The notes under the pieces were generated by a model. The model was given only the letters and a program-made list of their open reading frames with translations. It was not told the origin of the DNA and ran no database searches. From Acetivibrio alkalicellulosi (GTDB lineage: Bacteria; Bacillota; Clostridia; Acetivibrionales; Acetivibrionaceae), in contig VLTH01000001.1 of assembly GCA_008125075.1 (NCBI GenBank), positions 341,497 through 405,496 on the forward strand: DNA of 64,000 nt. Direction: 5' to 3'. How positions within the stretch are numbered: the stretch's first letter is position 1; every line of letters starts with the position of its first letter. Both the position numbers and the translations under genes were made by a program. This document shows, one piece after another, positions 26,072 to 34,852 of the stretch.

Positions 26072-27570
26072 TGAAAAAAGTAGTTATTATTGGTGGAGGG
26101 GTTGCTGGATTAAGTGCAGGTATTTTTTCCCAAAAAAATGGGTTTGACAGCGTTATTCTGGAGAAGCACCATACATTAGGTGGAGAATGTACCGGATGGG
26201 AACGTCAGGGTTATCATATAGATGGTTGTATACATTGGCTAGTAGGTACAAAGGAAGGAACACCTCTTCGGGATCTTTGGAATACTGTAGGTGCTCTTAA
26301 GGAGGTGGATATTTATCATCCTGAGAGTTTTATGGCTGTTGAGCACGGAGATGTTACCGTACACTTTTATCGTGATATTGAAAGGTTAAAGTCTAGTTGG
26401 TTGGGGATATCTCCAGAAGATAAAGACATCATTGAGGAGTTTTGTAAAGATATCAAGCAACTACAGTCCTTCTACATGCCAGCTGGAAAGCCAATGGATA
26501 TGATGAATATTGTTGAAAAAATAAAGTTTATGCTTTCTATGAAGGATGCAGGCATGATTATGAAAAAATATGATAAAGTCACCTTCAAGGAATTTGCTAA
26601 TAGATTTAATCACCCTGCCCTTAAAATGGCTATTTATTCATTTATGCCGGAAGGAGAATACAGTGTCTCATCAATTATCTTTGCCCTGGGGACATTCACC
26701 GGGGAGCAGTCTTCTATACCCATAGGAGGATCTAAAGCATTGGCTCAGCGAATGGTAGAACTATACATTTCTTTAGGGGGAACAGTAGAGTCTTCCTGTG
26801 AAGTGGTAGACCTTGACATTAAAGGAGATATGGTACGGAAAGTCAAGTGTAAGAATGGTAAGTTTTTTGAAGGCGATTTCATTATTGCTGCCTGCGATGC
26901 AAATGCTCTATATGAACGATTATTAAAAGGACAATATCCCGATCCTGAATTTCAGAAAAGGTTTAACAATCCTAACGTCTATCCCTTAGCTTCAAATATT
27001 TATGTTGGAATCGGTTATGAAGGTACAATGGAAGATATTCCTCGGACTCTTAAGTTTCCTGTAGAATCAGTAGATATCAAGCAAAACAAAAAGCCAATAG
27101 AGCACTTGCAGATGACGCATTATGCCTATGAACCAGATTTTGCTCCAGAAGGCCATACTGTAATAACCTTTGCCATTAATCAGTTTCAACACGAATTGGA
27201 GGCCTGGGAAGCTTTAGATAAAGATAAAGAGGCTTATAAAAAGGAAAAGAAGCGAATTGGCGAAGCAGTAATTAAGGCAATGGAAAACAGGTTTCCCCAT
27301 ATGGTAGGGAAGCTCAAGTTGCTTGATGTAGCAAGCCCTCAAACCTATGAGCATTATTGCAATGCCTATCGCGGTGCTTTTATGGGCTTTTGGCCCACTC
27401 TTCGCGGAAAATCATTACAACATACCGGGCGTATTAAAGGTCTTAAAAATATGGTCTTAAGTGGACAGTGGCTTCAACCTCCGGGTGGACTCCCAATAGC
27501 AGTGATTACCGGAAAAGATACAATTATGCGGCTTTGCAAGAAACTAAAACGACCTTTTATTAGTGTTTAG
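26071..27570 (+). CDS. Phytoene desaturase-like FAD oxidoreductase
   Basis: This 499-residue flavoprotein of the CrtI/amine-oxidase class starts KKVVIIGGGVAGLSAGIF (Rossmann motif) with LEKHHTLGGECTGWERQGY. Its C-terminal FAD-contact motif is LSGQWLQPPGGLPIAVITGK. Related clostridial proteins are often coupled with a TetR regulator. The substrate, a polyene or lipid-like compound, cannot be deduced. It overlaps the repressor gene by one base and no further operon member follows. Confidence 0.85.
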   Translation: MKKVVIIGGGVAGLSAGIFSQKNGFDSVILEKHHTLGGECTGWERQGYHIDGCIHWLVGTKEGTPLRDLWNTVGALKEVDIYHPESFMAVEHGDVTVHFYRDIERLKSSWLGISPEDKDIIEEFCKDIKQLQSFYMPAGKPMDMMNIVEKIKFMLSMKDAGMIMKKYDKVTFKEFANRFNHPALKMAIYSFMPEGEYSVSSIIFALGTFTGEQSSIPIGGSKALAQRMVELYISLGGTVESSCEVVDLDIKGDMVRKVKCKNGKFFEGDFIIAACDANALYERLLKGQYPDPEFQKRFNNPNVYPLASNIYVGIGYEGTMEDIPRTLKFPVESVDIKQNKKPIEHLQMTHYAYEPDFAPEGHTVITFAINQFQHELEAWEALDKDKEAYKKEKKRIGEAVIKAMENRFPHMVGKLKLLDVASPQTYEHYCNAYRGAFMGFWPTLRGKSLQHTGRIKGLKNMVLSGQWLQPPGGLPIAVITGKDTIMRLCKKLKRPFISV

Positions 27571-27948
27571 AGTCACTTGTCGTAAATACGATAATACTAA
27601 TTTTGGCGCCATCATAGTTTAAAGAAATTGAAATGAGAATATCTTTTATTGAAGGGGTACAGAAGTGAATGAAAACAAATAATTTAATAGAATAAATAGA
27701 AAACTCGTTTAGAAAGCAAGTGCGAAAAGATTTGCAGTTTCAAGAAATTTACTTAGTTTTGCTGCTGCAATAACCATTGCTGTATTGATTATTTACTAAA
27801 CTATTTTAATATGGGGGGGTTAAAATGAAATGAATTTAAGTTTCCAGAAGATTTTTTAATGGGTACTTCAGTTTCTTCTGTAATGGTTGAGGGCGGAAGG
27901 TGGAGTTGAGTCTCTTTCTTGAAGAAAATAGAAAGTTTTTTAAAAAGG
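27571..27948 (+). other. Intergenic region with decayed coding sequence
   Basis: Apart from the GH1 fragment at 27829-27909, a frame ending at about 27800 reads KASAKRFAVSRNLLSFAAAI followed by TIAVLIIY-stop. That is one hydrophobic helix, perhaps the end of a lost membrane protein. No intact gene is present. Confidence 0.35.
27829..27909 (+). pseudogene. Glycoside hydrolase family 1, N-terminal remnant
   Basis: NEFKFPEDFLMGTSVSSVMV followed by EGGRWS-stop resembles the N-terminus of GH1 beta-glucosidases (FPxDFLWGTATSSxQxEG). It has no start codon and is closed by TGA at 27907-27909. Only about 26 codons remain. Confidence 0.5.
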
Positions 27949-27977
27949 TTCAAACATATTTGAAAATATGTTATAAT
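27949..27977 (+). promoter_or_regulatory. Promoter with spacer palindrome for the cohesin-dockerin gene
   Basis: TTCAAA (27949-27954), a 17-base spacer and TATAAT (27972-27977). The arms AACATATTT and AAATATGTT around a GA centre (27953-27972) form a palindrome filling the spacer, a likely operator. The gene start is 39 bases downstream. Confidence 0.65.
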
Positions 27978-28015
27978 TTATTTATTGTATATATATTAAA
28001 AAAGGGGGAGAGTAT

Positions 28016-29263
28016 ATGAAGAAAAAGAAATTATTTGTTTTTATTTTACTAGCTGCTTTTATATTAACTAATGTTTTTATACCAGTTTTCTCAGTAGATT
28101 TACAAAATCCTGATAGTGTAAAAATTAGTGTTAAAGATGAGCGAGGAACTATTGGTGATGTACTGAAATTAAGTTTAGAGTTATCTGATGTTCCATTAAC
28201 AGGCATTTGTCAATTGGAGTTTACTTTAACTTATGAACAACTTGAATTAGAAATATTAGACATATCACCTAGTAAAATAATAGAAAATGCTGATGAAAAT
28301 TTTGAAGTATCTATTCTGGATATTGGTTCTTCTATAGTCTTTTCATTTGAGGATAAAACAAAAGGTAGTGAACTGATAAGAACAGATGGAGAATTTGCAC
28401 AAATTACTGTAAAAATAAAGGCTGGTGCATTTAATGGTCCTAGTATTTTTCATTTGAATTCTATAAGACAGGTGAATTTCAATAATGCTGATGTTGAAAT
28501 TTATGAGCCATATTTTTTAACAAAGGCTCTCCAAGTGGGTGAAGTTTATATTGAGAATGGTGCTGATAAGTTAATTAATGTAAATATTGGAATGGTATCG
28601 GGAAGACCGGGGCAAATTCTAGAAGTACCAGTCTATGTTTCCAATATTGCACCTGTAAAAGAACTTAAATTTGCACTGAAATTAGATCCCTCAACATTAG
28701 ATTTGATATCTGTAGATCCTAGTAATATAATATCTGACATTGAGGGCAGTTTAGTTTATATGAGGAGTTTTTCACGTGGGGAAGTTGGCCCTGATGGTAA
28801 TTCAATTACAACTCATCTAGCTTGTAATTTACAGTATTTTGAGTTTTACTATGTTGAACATGATTTAGAAATGCTGTATGATATTAAAATTGCAACAATC
28901 ACTGTGGAAATTAAAAAAGATGTAAATGGTAAGGAATTTAGTCCAATTGAATATATTGATTTATCATATGATGGCCCAGCAAATGATGAATTTTATTCTA
29001 CAAAAATTTCACCGAAAAAACTGGAACTTCAATTTATAAATGGTGGAGTGCATATAGAAAAAGAAGAAAAAGCTATATTAGGTGACTTAAATGGAGATGG
29101 TGTTGTGAACTCAACAGATAGCGTATTAATGCGGCGTTATTTATTAGGAATTATTGATGAGTTTCCTGTAAATAATAAAATGGCTGTAGCTGATTTAAAT
29201 GGTGATGGAAAAATTAATTCTAATGATTATGTTTTAATTAAAAGAATAATACTTAATATATAA
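28016..29263 (+). CDS. Secreted protein with two cohesin-like domains and a type I dockerin
   Basis: A signal peptide (KKKKLFVFILLAAFILTNVF) precedes two cohesin-like modules (about 30-175 and 185-345; VKISVKDERGTIGDVLKLSL and INVNIGMVSGRPGQILEVPV). A C-terminal dockerin (about 353-415) has two calcium-binding repeats, GDLNGDGVVNSTDSVLMRRY and ADLNGDGKINSNDYVLIKRI. Dockerin positions 10/11 are Ser-Thr and Ser-Asn, as in Clostridium thermocellum-type dockerins. Cohesins bind dockerins of enzymes, so the protein could link enzymes to a scaffoldin on the cell exterior. It has a GGGGGAGAG site, its own promoter and a terminator at 29323. The cohesin assignment is weaker than that of the dockerin. 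Confidence 0.85.
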   Translation: MKKKKLFVFILLAAFILTNVFIPVFSVDLQNPDSVKISVKDERGTIGDVLKLSLELSDVPLTGICQLEFTLTYEQLELEILDISPSKIIENADENFEVSILDIGSSIVFSFEDKTKGSELIRTDGEFAQITVKIKAGAFNGPSIFHLNSIRQVNFNNADVEIYEPYFLTKALQVGEVYIENGADKLINVNIGMVSGRPGQILEVPVYVSNIAPVKELKFALKLDPSTLDLISVDPSNIISDIEGSLVYMRSFSRGEVGPDGNSITTHLACNLQYFEFYYVEHDLEMLYDIKIATITVEIKKDVNGKEFSPIEYIDLSYDGPANDEFYSTKISPKKLELQFINGGVHIEKEEKAILGDLNGDGVVNSTDSVLMRRYLLGIIDEFPVNNKMAVADLNGDGKINSNDYVLIKRIILNI

Positions 29264-29322
29264 GAAGTAAATATCAGGTAGTTTCTTAACACAGGTATTA
29301 ATTATTTATAAATAATGTTGAG

Positions 29323-29349
29323 AGCATCTTCAAAACGAAGGTGCTTTTT
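29323..29349 (+). terminator. Terminator after the cohesin-dockerin gene
   Basis: AGCATCTTC (29323-29331) pairs with GAAGGTGCT (29337-29345), with one G-U pair, followed by TTTT. It lies 60 bases past the stop codon. Confidence 0.8.
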
Positions 29350-29558
29350 CATACCCATTTAAGATATGAACATTTATCCCATCTAACATAGATTGCTGAA
29401 GAAAAAACATTATCTTAATGGGCAAATGCGTGGCAGTCAAAGTCAGTCTGGCGTTAGCGTTAAGCTTGGAGAAAGGGTATTTAATAAATATGAAGAAAAT
29501 TATTACAAAATAATTGCATATCACAACTATTATATGATACAATAATTGCAAGTAGTAA

Positions 29559-29804
29559 TTATATGGGATGAATTAAATGAATTTCAACTCCTACGTCTTT
29601 AGTACACCTTATGCAATATTTCCATCTTAAATCATTACTAATAAACTCAAATAAGTCAACACTTTTAAATCCCCTATCAGCAATAACTAAAACATCAAAA
29701 TTATAAAGACTTATTATGCTGTTTACTTCATTTAGACCTGCTTTTATATGATTAAAGTTTTTATTATTTTCATCATTATATTTAATAATTTTAAACCATA
29801 ATGC
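29559..29804 (-). pseudogene. DDE transposase fragment
   Basis: The frame contains NEVNSIISLYNFDVLVIADR followed by GFKSVDLFEFI and WKYCIRCTKDVGV, the strand-Asp-Arg-Gly motif of an IS4-like DDE transposase. Neither end is complete. On its 5' side the sequence passes directly into the permease fragment at 29805, so it marks an insertion breakpoint. Confidence 0.6.
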
Positions 29805-30166
29805 TTTATATAGGTGGGGCATTGAGTGTGATATTTTTATTAGCCTCTGTCAGTATGATGTATTTCGGATTAGTCACAGAAAAGGAAAAAGAAGCTATAA
29901 AATATAAAAATTTAATGAAGTTGGGATTATTAAAAAAGGAATTTTCAACTATACATTATAAAAATATAGCAATACTGATGTATGTACCCTTTATCATAGC
30001 TGCAATATTTTTATTTATGCAGAAATGGATACTAATTTCAAAACTGAATTTGAATTATTCTAAAGTAACTACAATAAGTTTTATAATATTTTTAGTACTT
30101 CAAACTATAGGATATCTTATAACAGTAAAAAACTATAAAAAATCTATATTAAATATAATTAAGTAA
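29805..30166 (+). pseudogene. FtsX-like ABC permease (BceB-type), C-terminal fragment
   Basis: LYIGGALSVIFLLASVSMMY with FGLVTEKEKEAIKYKNLMKL is the conserved start of the last FtsX transmembrane block of bacitracin-export-type permeases. Three more hydrophobic helices follow. About 120 of roughly 650 residues remain and the 5' end is replaced by transposase sequence. Confidence 0.7.
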
Positions 30167-30244
30167 AAGTTAAATTTGTCAAGACCAGCTAATAAAAGGG
30201 GTGCATATTTTTCTTCACATTTGTTACATGCACCCTAATAAAAG

Positions 30245-30352
30245 TCAATAGTTAATTTCATGTTTTTCATCACGGAGAACTGCGAAGATGTAATGAAGAA
30301 GCTTGTGCATAACGACTACAAGCGGTCTTAATCCGAGCATTACTATTATGTG
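30245..30352 (-). pseudogene. Transposase C-terminal remnant (IS110-like)
   Basis: The frame reads HIIVMLGLRPLVVVMHKLLH followed by YIFAVLRDEKHEINY-stop, which resembles the C-terminal helix of IS110/IS116-type transposases. No other part was found. The family call is tentative. Confidence 0.4.
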
Positions 30353-30457
30353 TTTAATGATGTATGATATAATGGGTATCACCGGGAGATGAGTTCATGT
30401 GGAATGCAAATACATACTCATGTCCATAAATATTGAAAATCAGATGAGGTGAAGATA

Positions 30458-31300
30458 ATGTCTAAAAGAAAAGAACAGATATTTATTATTGTATTTGTCA
30501 TAGTCACATTACTAAGTGGCTGGATTGGATTATTTATTGATATGATTTTACCAGATCAACCTGATGAACAAACCCTTGGGATGGGTATATGGCTTATTTT
30601 ACCCTTTTTATGTGGGATAGCAATCAGAGTGTTTCGAAAAGATTGGAGAGATATTGGCGTAAAGCCAAATCTGAAAGATAATATAAAATGGTATGGTTTG
30701 GCCATTGTTATTTTTCCTGCACTTACACTTTTGTCAACACTAATTGCTTGGTTGTTTGGATTGGCACGTTTCTCGCATTTTTCGGTTCAATCCATTGGGC
30801 CAGTTATTGTCTCAATGTTTATTGCTTTATTTATAAAGAATATTTTTGAAGATTTTGCATGGCAAGGATATTTAACACCTAAACTGGCATCTATCAGAAT
30901 AAGTGATTTCAAGCTTTACCTAATTGTTGGTTTAGTGTGGGCTTTTTGGCATGCTCCATACTATTTGTATTTTTTACCAGAAAGTTTTTATAGCTCAACA
31001 TCTGCAAGACTAATTGATGTATTTATTACAAGTCCTGTTGTTATTACCATATGGGCAGTACTCTTTGTTGAGATGACTAGAATAACAGGATCTGTCTGGC
31101 CAGCAGTAATCATGCATACAATAGAAGATGCTATACCTAATTATTTAGTGTTTGAAGAAAAAATTATTGTGTTTAATGGGCTGGGAGAAATTTTATTTAA
31201 TCCATTAAGGGGAATTCTACCTTTGGCGACGTTTTTAGTAATAGGTCTTTGGTTGAGAAAAAAGAGAGTTGAGAGAGATCAACAACAATATATAAACTGA
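30458..31300 (+). CDS. CPBP-family membrane protein (Abi/CAAX protease-like)
   Basis: This 280-residue membrane protein has about seven helices. The three CPBP motifs are present in altered form: EDFAWQGYLTP (usual EExxWRG, here with Asp for the second Glu and Gln for Arg), AFWHAPYYLYF (His kept) and IMHTIEDAIPN (His kept). Members are intramembrane glutamic proteases or bacteriocin-immunity-like proteins. The changed first motif makes catalysis uncertain. ATG 30458 follows AGGTGAAG; a GTG at 30449 overlaps that site. Confidence 0.8.
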   Translation: MSKRKEQIFIIVFVIVTLLSGWIGLFIDMILPDQPDEQTLGMGIWLILPFLCGIAIRVFRKDWRDIGVKPNLKDNIKWYGLAIVIFPALTLLSTLIAWLFGLARFSHFSVQSIGPVIVSMFIALFIKNIFEDFAWQGYLTPKLASIRISDFKLYLIVGLVWAFWHAPYYLYFLPESFYSSTSARLIDVFITSPVVITIWAVLFVEMTRITGSVWPAVIMHTIEDAIPNYLVFEEKIIVFNGLGEILFNPLRGILPLATFLVIGLWLRKKRVERDQQQYIN

Positions 31301-31320
31301 GCATAAGAATTTGTTTTATG

Positions 31321-31368
31321 CTAGTGCTAAACTGATTTTGTAATAATAAAAAACAATAGGAGGAGATA
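31321..31368 (+). repeat. Duplicated leader, copy 1 (with 38416-38463)
   Basis: AGTGCTAAACTGATTTTG, TAATAATAAAAAACAATAGG and AGGAGATAAAA form the ribosome-site region of the DUF3788 gene. Almost the same sequence (GTGCTAAACTGATTTTGTTG, AATAGGAGATAAAA) recurs at 38416-38463 without the gene. It suggests a copied gene start and a deletion at the second place. Confidence 0.6.
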
Positions 31369-31370
31369 AA

Positions 31371-31799
31371 ATGGCATTGGGGTTTTTTTGCGATAAACAC
31401 ATACTTCCATCAGAGGAAGAAGTAAAAGGAATTTTGGGTAAAGCAGCAGAAGTGTGGGAGAAATTAAAAGGTTACATACAAGAATATGGTTTGATTAAAG
31501 AAGAATGGAAGATTTACTCACAGAAAGCTGGATGGTGTAAAAAAATATTGATCACAACAGGCAAAGAAGAAAGAAACATAATTTTCTTATACCCAAATGT
31601 TGAACATTTTACAGGAATTTTAGTGTTTGGCAAAAAAGCAGTACAAGATGCACAAAACAGCGGAATACCAGATGAAATTCTTTGCAAAATATTAAAGGCC
31701 AAGGAGTATAAAGAAGGACGTTCCTTTGATGTGGAAATAAGAGGGAAGCGGGATTTCGAAATAATTAAGAAGCTTATTGATATTAAAATTCATAACTGA
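31371..31799 (+). CDS. DUF3788 family protein
   Basis: This 142-residue soluble protein begins MALGFFCDKHILPSEEEVKG and contains EEWKIYSQKAGWCKKILITT and EERNIIFLYPNVEHFTGILV, matching DUF3788 as I recall it. Its function is unknown; the family is thought to be a ligand-binding or YdhG-like fold. The ATG follows AATAGGAGGAGATAAA. It is probably monocistronic. Confidence 0.7.
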   Translation: MALGFFCDKHILPSEEEVKGILGKAAEVWEKLKGYIQEYGLIKEEWKIYSQKAGWCKKILITTGKEERNIIFLYPNVEHFTGILVFGKKAVQDAQNSGIPDEILCKILKAKEYKEGRSFDVEIRGKRDFEIIKKLIDIKIHN

Positions 31800-32287
31800 T
31801 GTTAAATTAGGGGTATTGACCTATTACTTACCTTAAAACATCCTGTTGAAGCAAATATGTATGAGTATTTGACCACCAAATAAGAAAGTAAATTTAAGTA
31901 TACAGGAAAAATAATTTTGTGAAAAGGTTTAATTTCAAATTACAACTAGACTGCCTTAGATTTTAGGGGTTTCTAATAAAAGACAAAACGAAAAAATATC
32001 AAATAGTGATTGAAAATAGACTAACAGAATTTTACCATAAATGATATAATATCTTTGCCAATAAAATGCGAAAATTTATTAAAAATGTACAGGGAATATT
32101 TTACAAAAAAATTAAGGACAATCCGTATTTAGAAAACTCTGTACAGCGTCTTATTTATAGCATCCTTTTAAAAACAATAAAGACTATACTCCAAAAGTTG
32201 TAGCAATGAGTACCTGACTTATTGGAGCAGATTCATAAAAATTATGCAAAAATACATAGGTGAGAATAGTTTAAGGGGGAATGCATT
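31800..32287 (+). other. Intergenic region upstream of mcrBC
   Basis: Near 31826 a short frame TLKHPVEANMYEYLTTK-stop has no recognised match. Around 31945-31975 the sequence CTAGACTGCCTTAGATTTTAGG weakly resembles the hairpin core of module A. A TATAAT stands at about 32043 without a good -35. AAGGGGGAATGC supplies the ribosome site of mcrB. Confidence 0.35.
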
Positions 32288-34852
32288 ATGGGAAAAGAGC
32301 AGTTTGAAAACTGGCTAGATGAAAACACAAATCTTTCAAATATATCAAAGATGAATTATTCATATGCAATTTCGCATATATCGTCTTGGGCAAACACTGA
32401 ATTAGGAATAGTAGAAAACTTATTTGAAATATCAGATGTTGAAAAACTAGATAAAATTATCAGTCAGTTAGAAAACTCAGAAGAATTTCATGAAAAAAAT
32501 CAACGAGACAATAGGACATGGAGTTCATCTTTAAAATTATTTAAAAGTTTTACTCATAACGTAAAGAACGACAAATTTGAAGATGTGTTTTCTAAAATAA
32601 AAGAAACCTGCCAAAAGCTTTTAACAGATAAAAAACTGTTAAGTAAAGAACAGCTAGAGCAAGGTTTTAAGCTGTTTTCGCAAAAATTCAGTCCAGAAAT
32701 ATTGAAAAATCTAGATGGAGAACTTTTATTAAATACTATTTTTAATATAGGAAATAAAGACGGACTAACTTATTGGCTAGAGTTTAAAAATGATGATGAG
32801 TTCCACACAGGTGACTATGGAAGTATATCAGGGGGGAGTGCTTTTAAATATGTAATGTTTAAAAGAAACTTAGATGATAAGTGGGTAACTGGAAACCCAC
32901 AAAACCCCACGGTTTTGTCATTACATGAAGCTATTTCATTGGCTAGAGAACTGAGAGATATTTTAATATCTGGCTCAGAAACAATAAAACAAATCTCAAT
33001 CACAAATATGGGGAGTTCCGAATATAAAAAGCTTCAAGATAGCTTTGATAATGATATGAAATATAATATGAACAGATTAGCATGGGTTCATAAATATTAT
33101 CATATGATTTACCCAAGTGTGATAGATAATTTTCATTCTGCAAGATGGCAAAGACATGGTTTAATTTGCTGTGGAATTATACCAGTAAAAGAAGATAATT
33201 CATATGAAATGGCTAGTCACTTTATTAGAATTGCTAATCAATGTGAGTTGCCAGTAAATTATGTAACTTCAGCCATTAAAGAGATATATGGATCGCCAGT
33301 AAACTACTTTAGAATTGGAACTGGTGATAATGGTAATAGTTATTGGCACGATATGAGGTCTAATTCTTATGTCGCTATTGGTTGGTCAGAACTAGGGGAC
33401 TTGAATACGTTTAGTGAAAGAAAAAGCATAAAGAATGATATTTCAGAGCAACTTATAAAGTTTTGCAAGTACGATAACAAGACTGCTAGCAGGAAAGCAG
33501 GAGAAATTGTAAGATTTTATAATGGCATGGATATAGGAGATGTTGTAGTTGCAGTTTTAGGCGAAAAGGTATATGGAATTGGTCAAATCTCTGGGAATTA
33601 TGAGTATGTTGAAGATAGACCTTATTCTCACTGCAAGAATGTTGATTGGATTAAAACTTTTAAAGAACCTATTCAGCTTCCAAAACCTAGTGCAGGAAAA
33701 CTAACTTCTTGTTTTCCATATAAGGACATTGAGAACATTATGGAAATTGAAAAACTAATGAATGAGGAGAATATCGAAGTAGGTGGCAAGCCGGAAGTAT
33801 CATTATCGAATTTATCTGGAGTTGTTGCTGAAATTGAAAGTGTTATTGGACGTAAGAAGCAAGTGATTTTATATGGGCCACCTGGAACAGGTAAAACATA
33901 CTATGCACAAAAGGCTTGTTGTGAACTTGCTTCTAGGAATATATTTAAAAAGTCCTTTAATTCGATTTTGCAGGATGAAAGAAATACCATAGTAGGTAAT
34001 GGTAGAACAAATGGTGTGGTTCGTATATGTTGTTTTCATCCATCCTATGGGTATGAGGACTTTATAGAAGGGATAAAACCAAGAGTAATTAATAATCAAA
34101 CCATATTTGAACCAAAAGATGGTATTTTTAAGAAGATATGCTCAGATGCAGCAGACAACCCAAATAAAAAGTTCTACCTAATTATAGATGAAATTAATCG
34201 TGGAGATATTTCGCGCATATTTGGAGAACTTATTATGCTAATAGAAAATAGTAAACGCGGAAATCAAATTATTCTTCCTCTATCCAATGAACCATTTTCA
34301 GTTCCAGAAAACGTGTATATAATTGGAACAATGAATACAGCAGACCGTTCAATTGCTCTTTTAGATGTTGCACTTCGCAGGCGTTTTGGATTTATAGAAC
34401 TAATGCCAGATTATAGTCTGCTTGAAGGTGTAGAATTTGATGGTTTGCCACTTGCAGGATGGCTTATGGAACTAAATGCAAGAATATGTGAATACATTGG
34501 CAAGGATGCTCGTAACTTACAAATTGGACATTCATATTTTTTAGAGAAAGAGAAAGCTATCCTTGATCAAGAGAAGTTTAAGCGAATTATTAAAGAAGAT
34601 ATTATACCACTTATAGAAGAATACTGCTATGGGGACTACACAATGATTTCTAAAATATTGGGAGAAGGTATAGTTGATGTCAAAAATCAGATTATAAGAT
34701 TTGAACTCTTCAGCACATCAGATGTATCTAATCTTATTACTGCACTACTGTCACCATGTCCAACTCTCCGTTTAGGTACACAAGCAACTGATGATGATGA
34801 TATAGAAGAGATTGAAGCAGATGATGATAATAATAATGGAGAAGAATCATGA
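32288..34852 (+). CDS. mcrB: McrB-type AAA+ GTPase of a type IV restriction system
   Basis: McrB recognises modified DNA and with GTP drives the McrC nuclease. The 854-residue protein has three parts. A helical N-terminal region is followed by a middle domain (about 340-475; SYWHDMRSNSYVAIGWSELG, GDVVVAVLGEKVYGIGQISG) that resembles a PUA/EVE-type modified-base reader. The C-terminal McrB AAA+ domain has Walker A VILYGPPGTGKTYY near 525, Walker B FYLIIDEINRGDISRIFGEL, the McrB signature IIGTMNTADRSIALLDVALR and RRFGFIEL. A short acidic tail follows. It overlaps mcrC by 4 bp. Confidence 0.92.
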   Translation: MGKEQFENWLDENTNLSNISKMNYSYAISHISSWANTELGIVENLFEISDVEKLDKIISQLENSEEFHEKNQRDNRTWSSSLKLFKSFTHNVKNDKFEDVFSKIKETCQKLLTDKKLLSKEQLEQGFKLFSQKFSPEILKNLDGELLLNTIFNIGNKDGLTYWLEFKNDDEFHTGDYGSISGGSAFKYVMFKRNLDDKWVTGNPQNPTVLSLHEAISLARELRDILISGSETIKQISITNMGSSEYKKLQDSFDNDMKYNMNRLAWVHKYYHMIYPSVIDNFHSARWQRHGLICCGIIPVKEDNSYEMASHFIRIANQCELPVNYVTSAIKEIYGSPVNYFRIGTGDNGNSYWHDMRSNSYVAIGWSELGDLNTFSERKSIKNDISEQLIKFCKYDNKTASRKAGEIVRFYNGMDIGDVVVAVLGEKVYGIGQISGNYEYVEDRPYSHCKNVDWIKTFKEPIQLPKPSAGKLTSCFPYKDIENIMEIEKLMNEENIEVGGKPEVSLSNLSGVVAEIESVIGRKKQVILYGPPGTGKTYYAQKACCELASRNIFKKSFNSILQDERNTIVGNGRTNGVVRICCFHPSYGYEDFIEGIKPRVINNQTIFEPKDGIFKKICSDAADNPNKKFYLIIDEINRGDISRIFGELIMLIENSKRGNQIILPLSNEPFSVPENVYIIGTMNTADRSIALLDVALRRRFGFIELMPDYSLLEGVEFDGLPLAGWLMELNARICEYIGKDARNLQIGHSYFLEKEKAILDQEKFKRIIKEDIIPLIEEYCYGDYTMISKILGEGIVDVKNQIIRFELFSTSDVSNLITALLSPCPTLRLGTQATDDDDIEEIEADDDNNNGEES

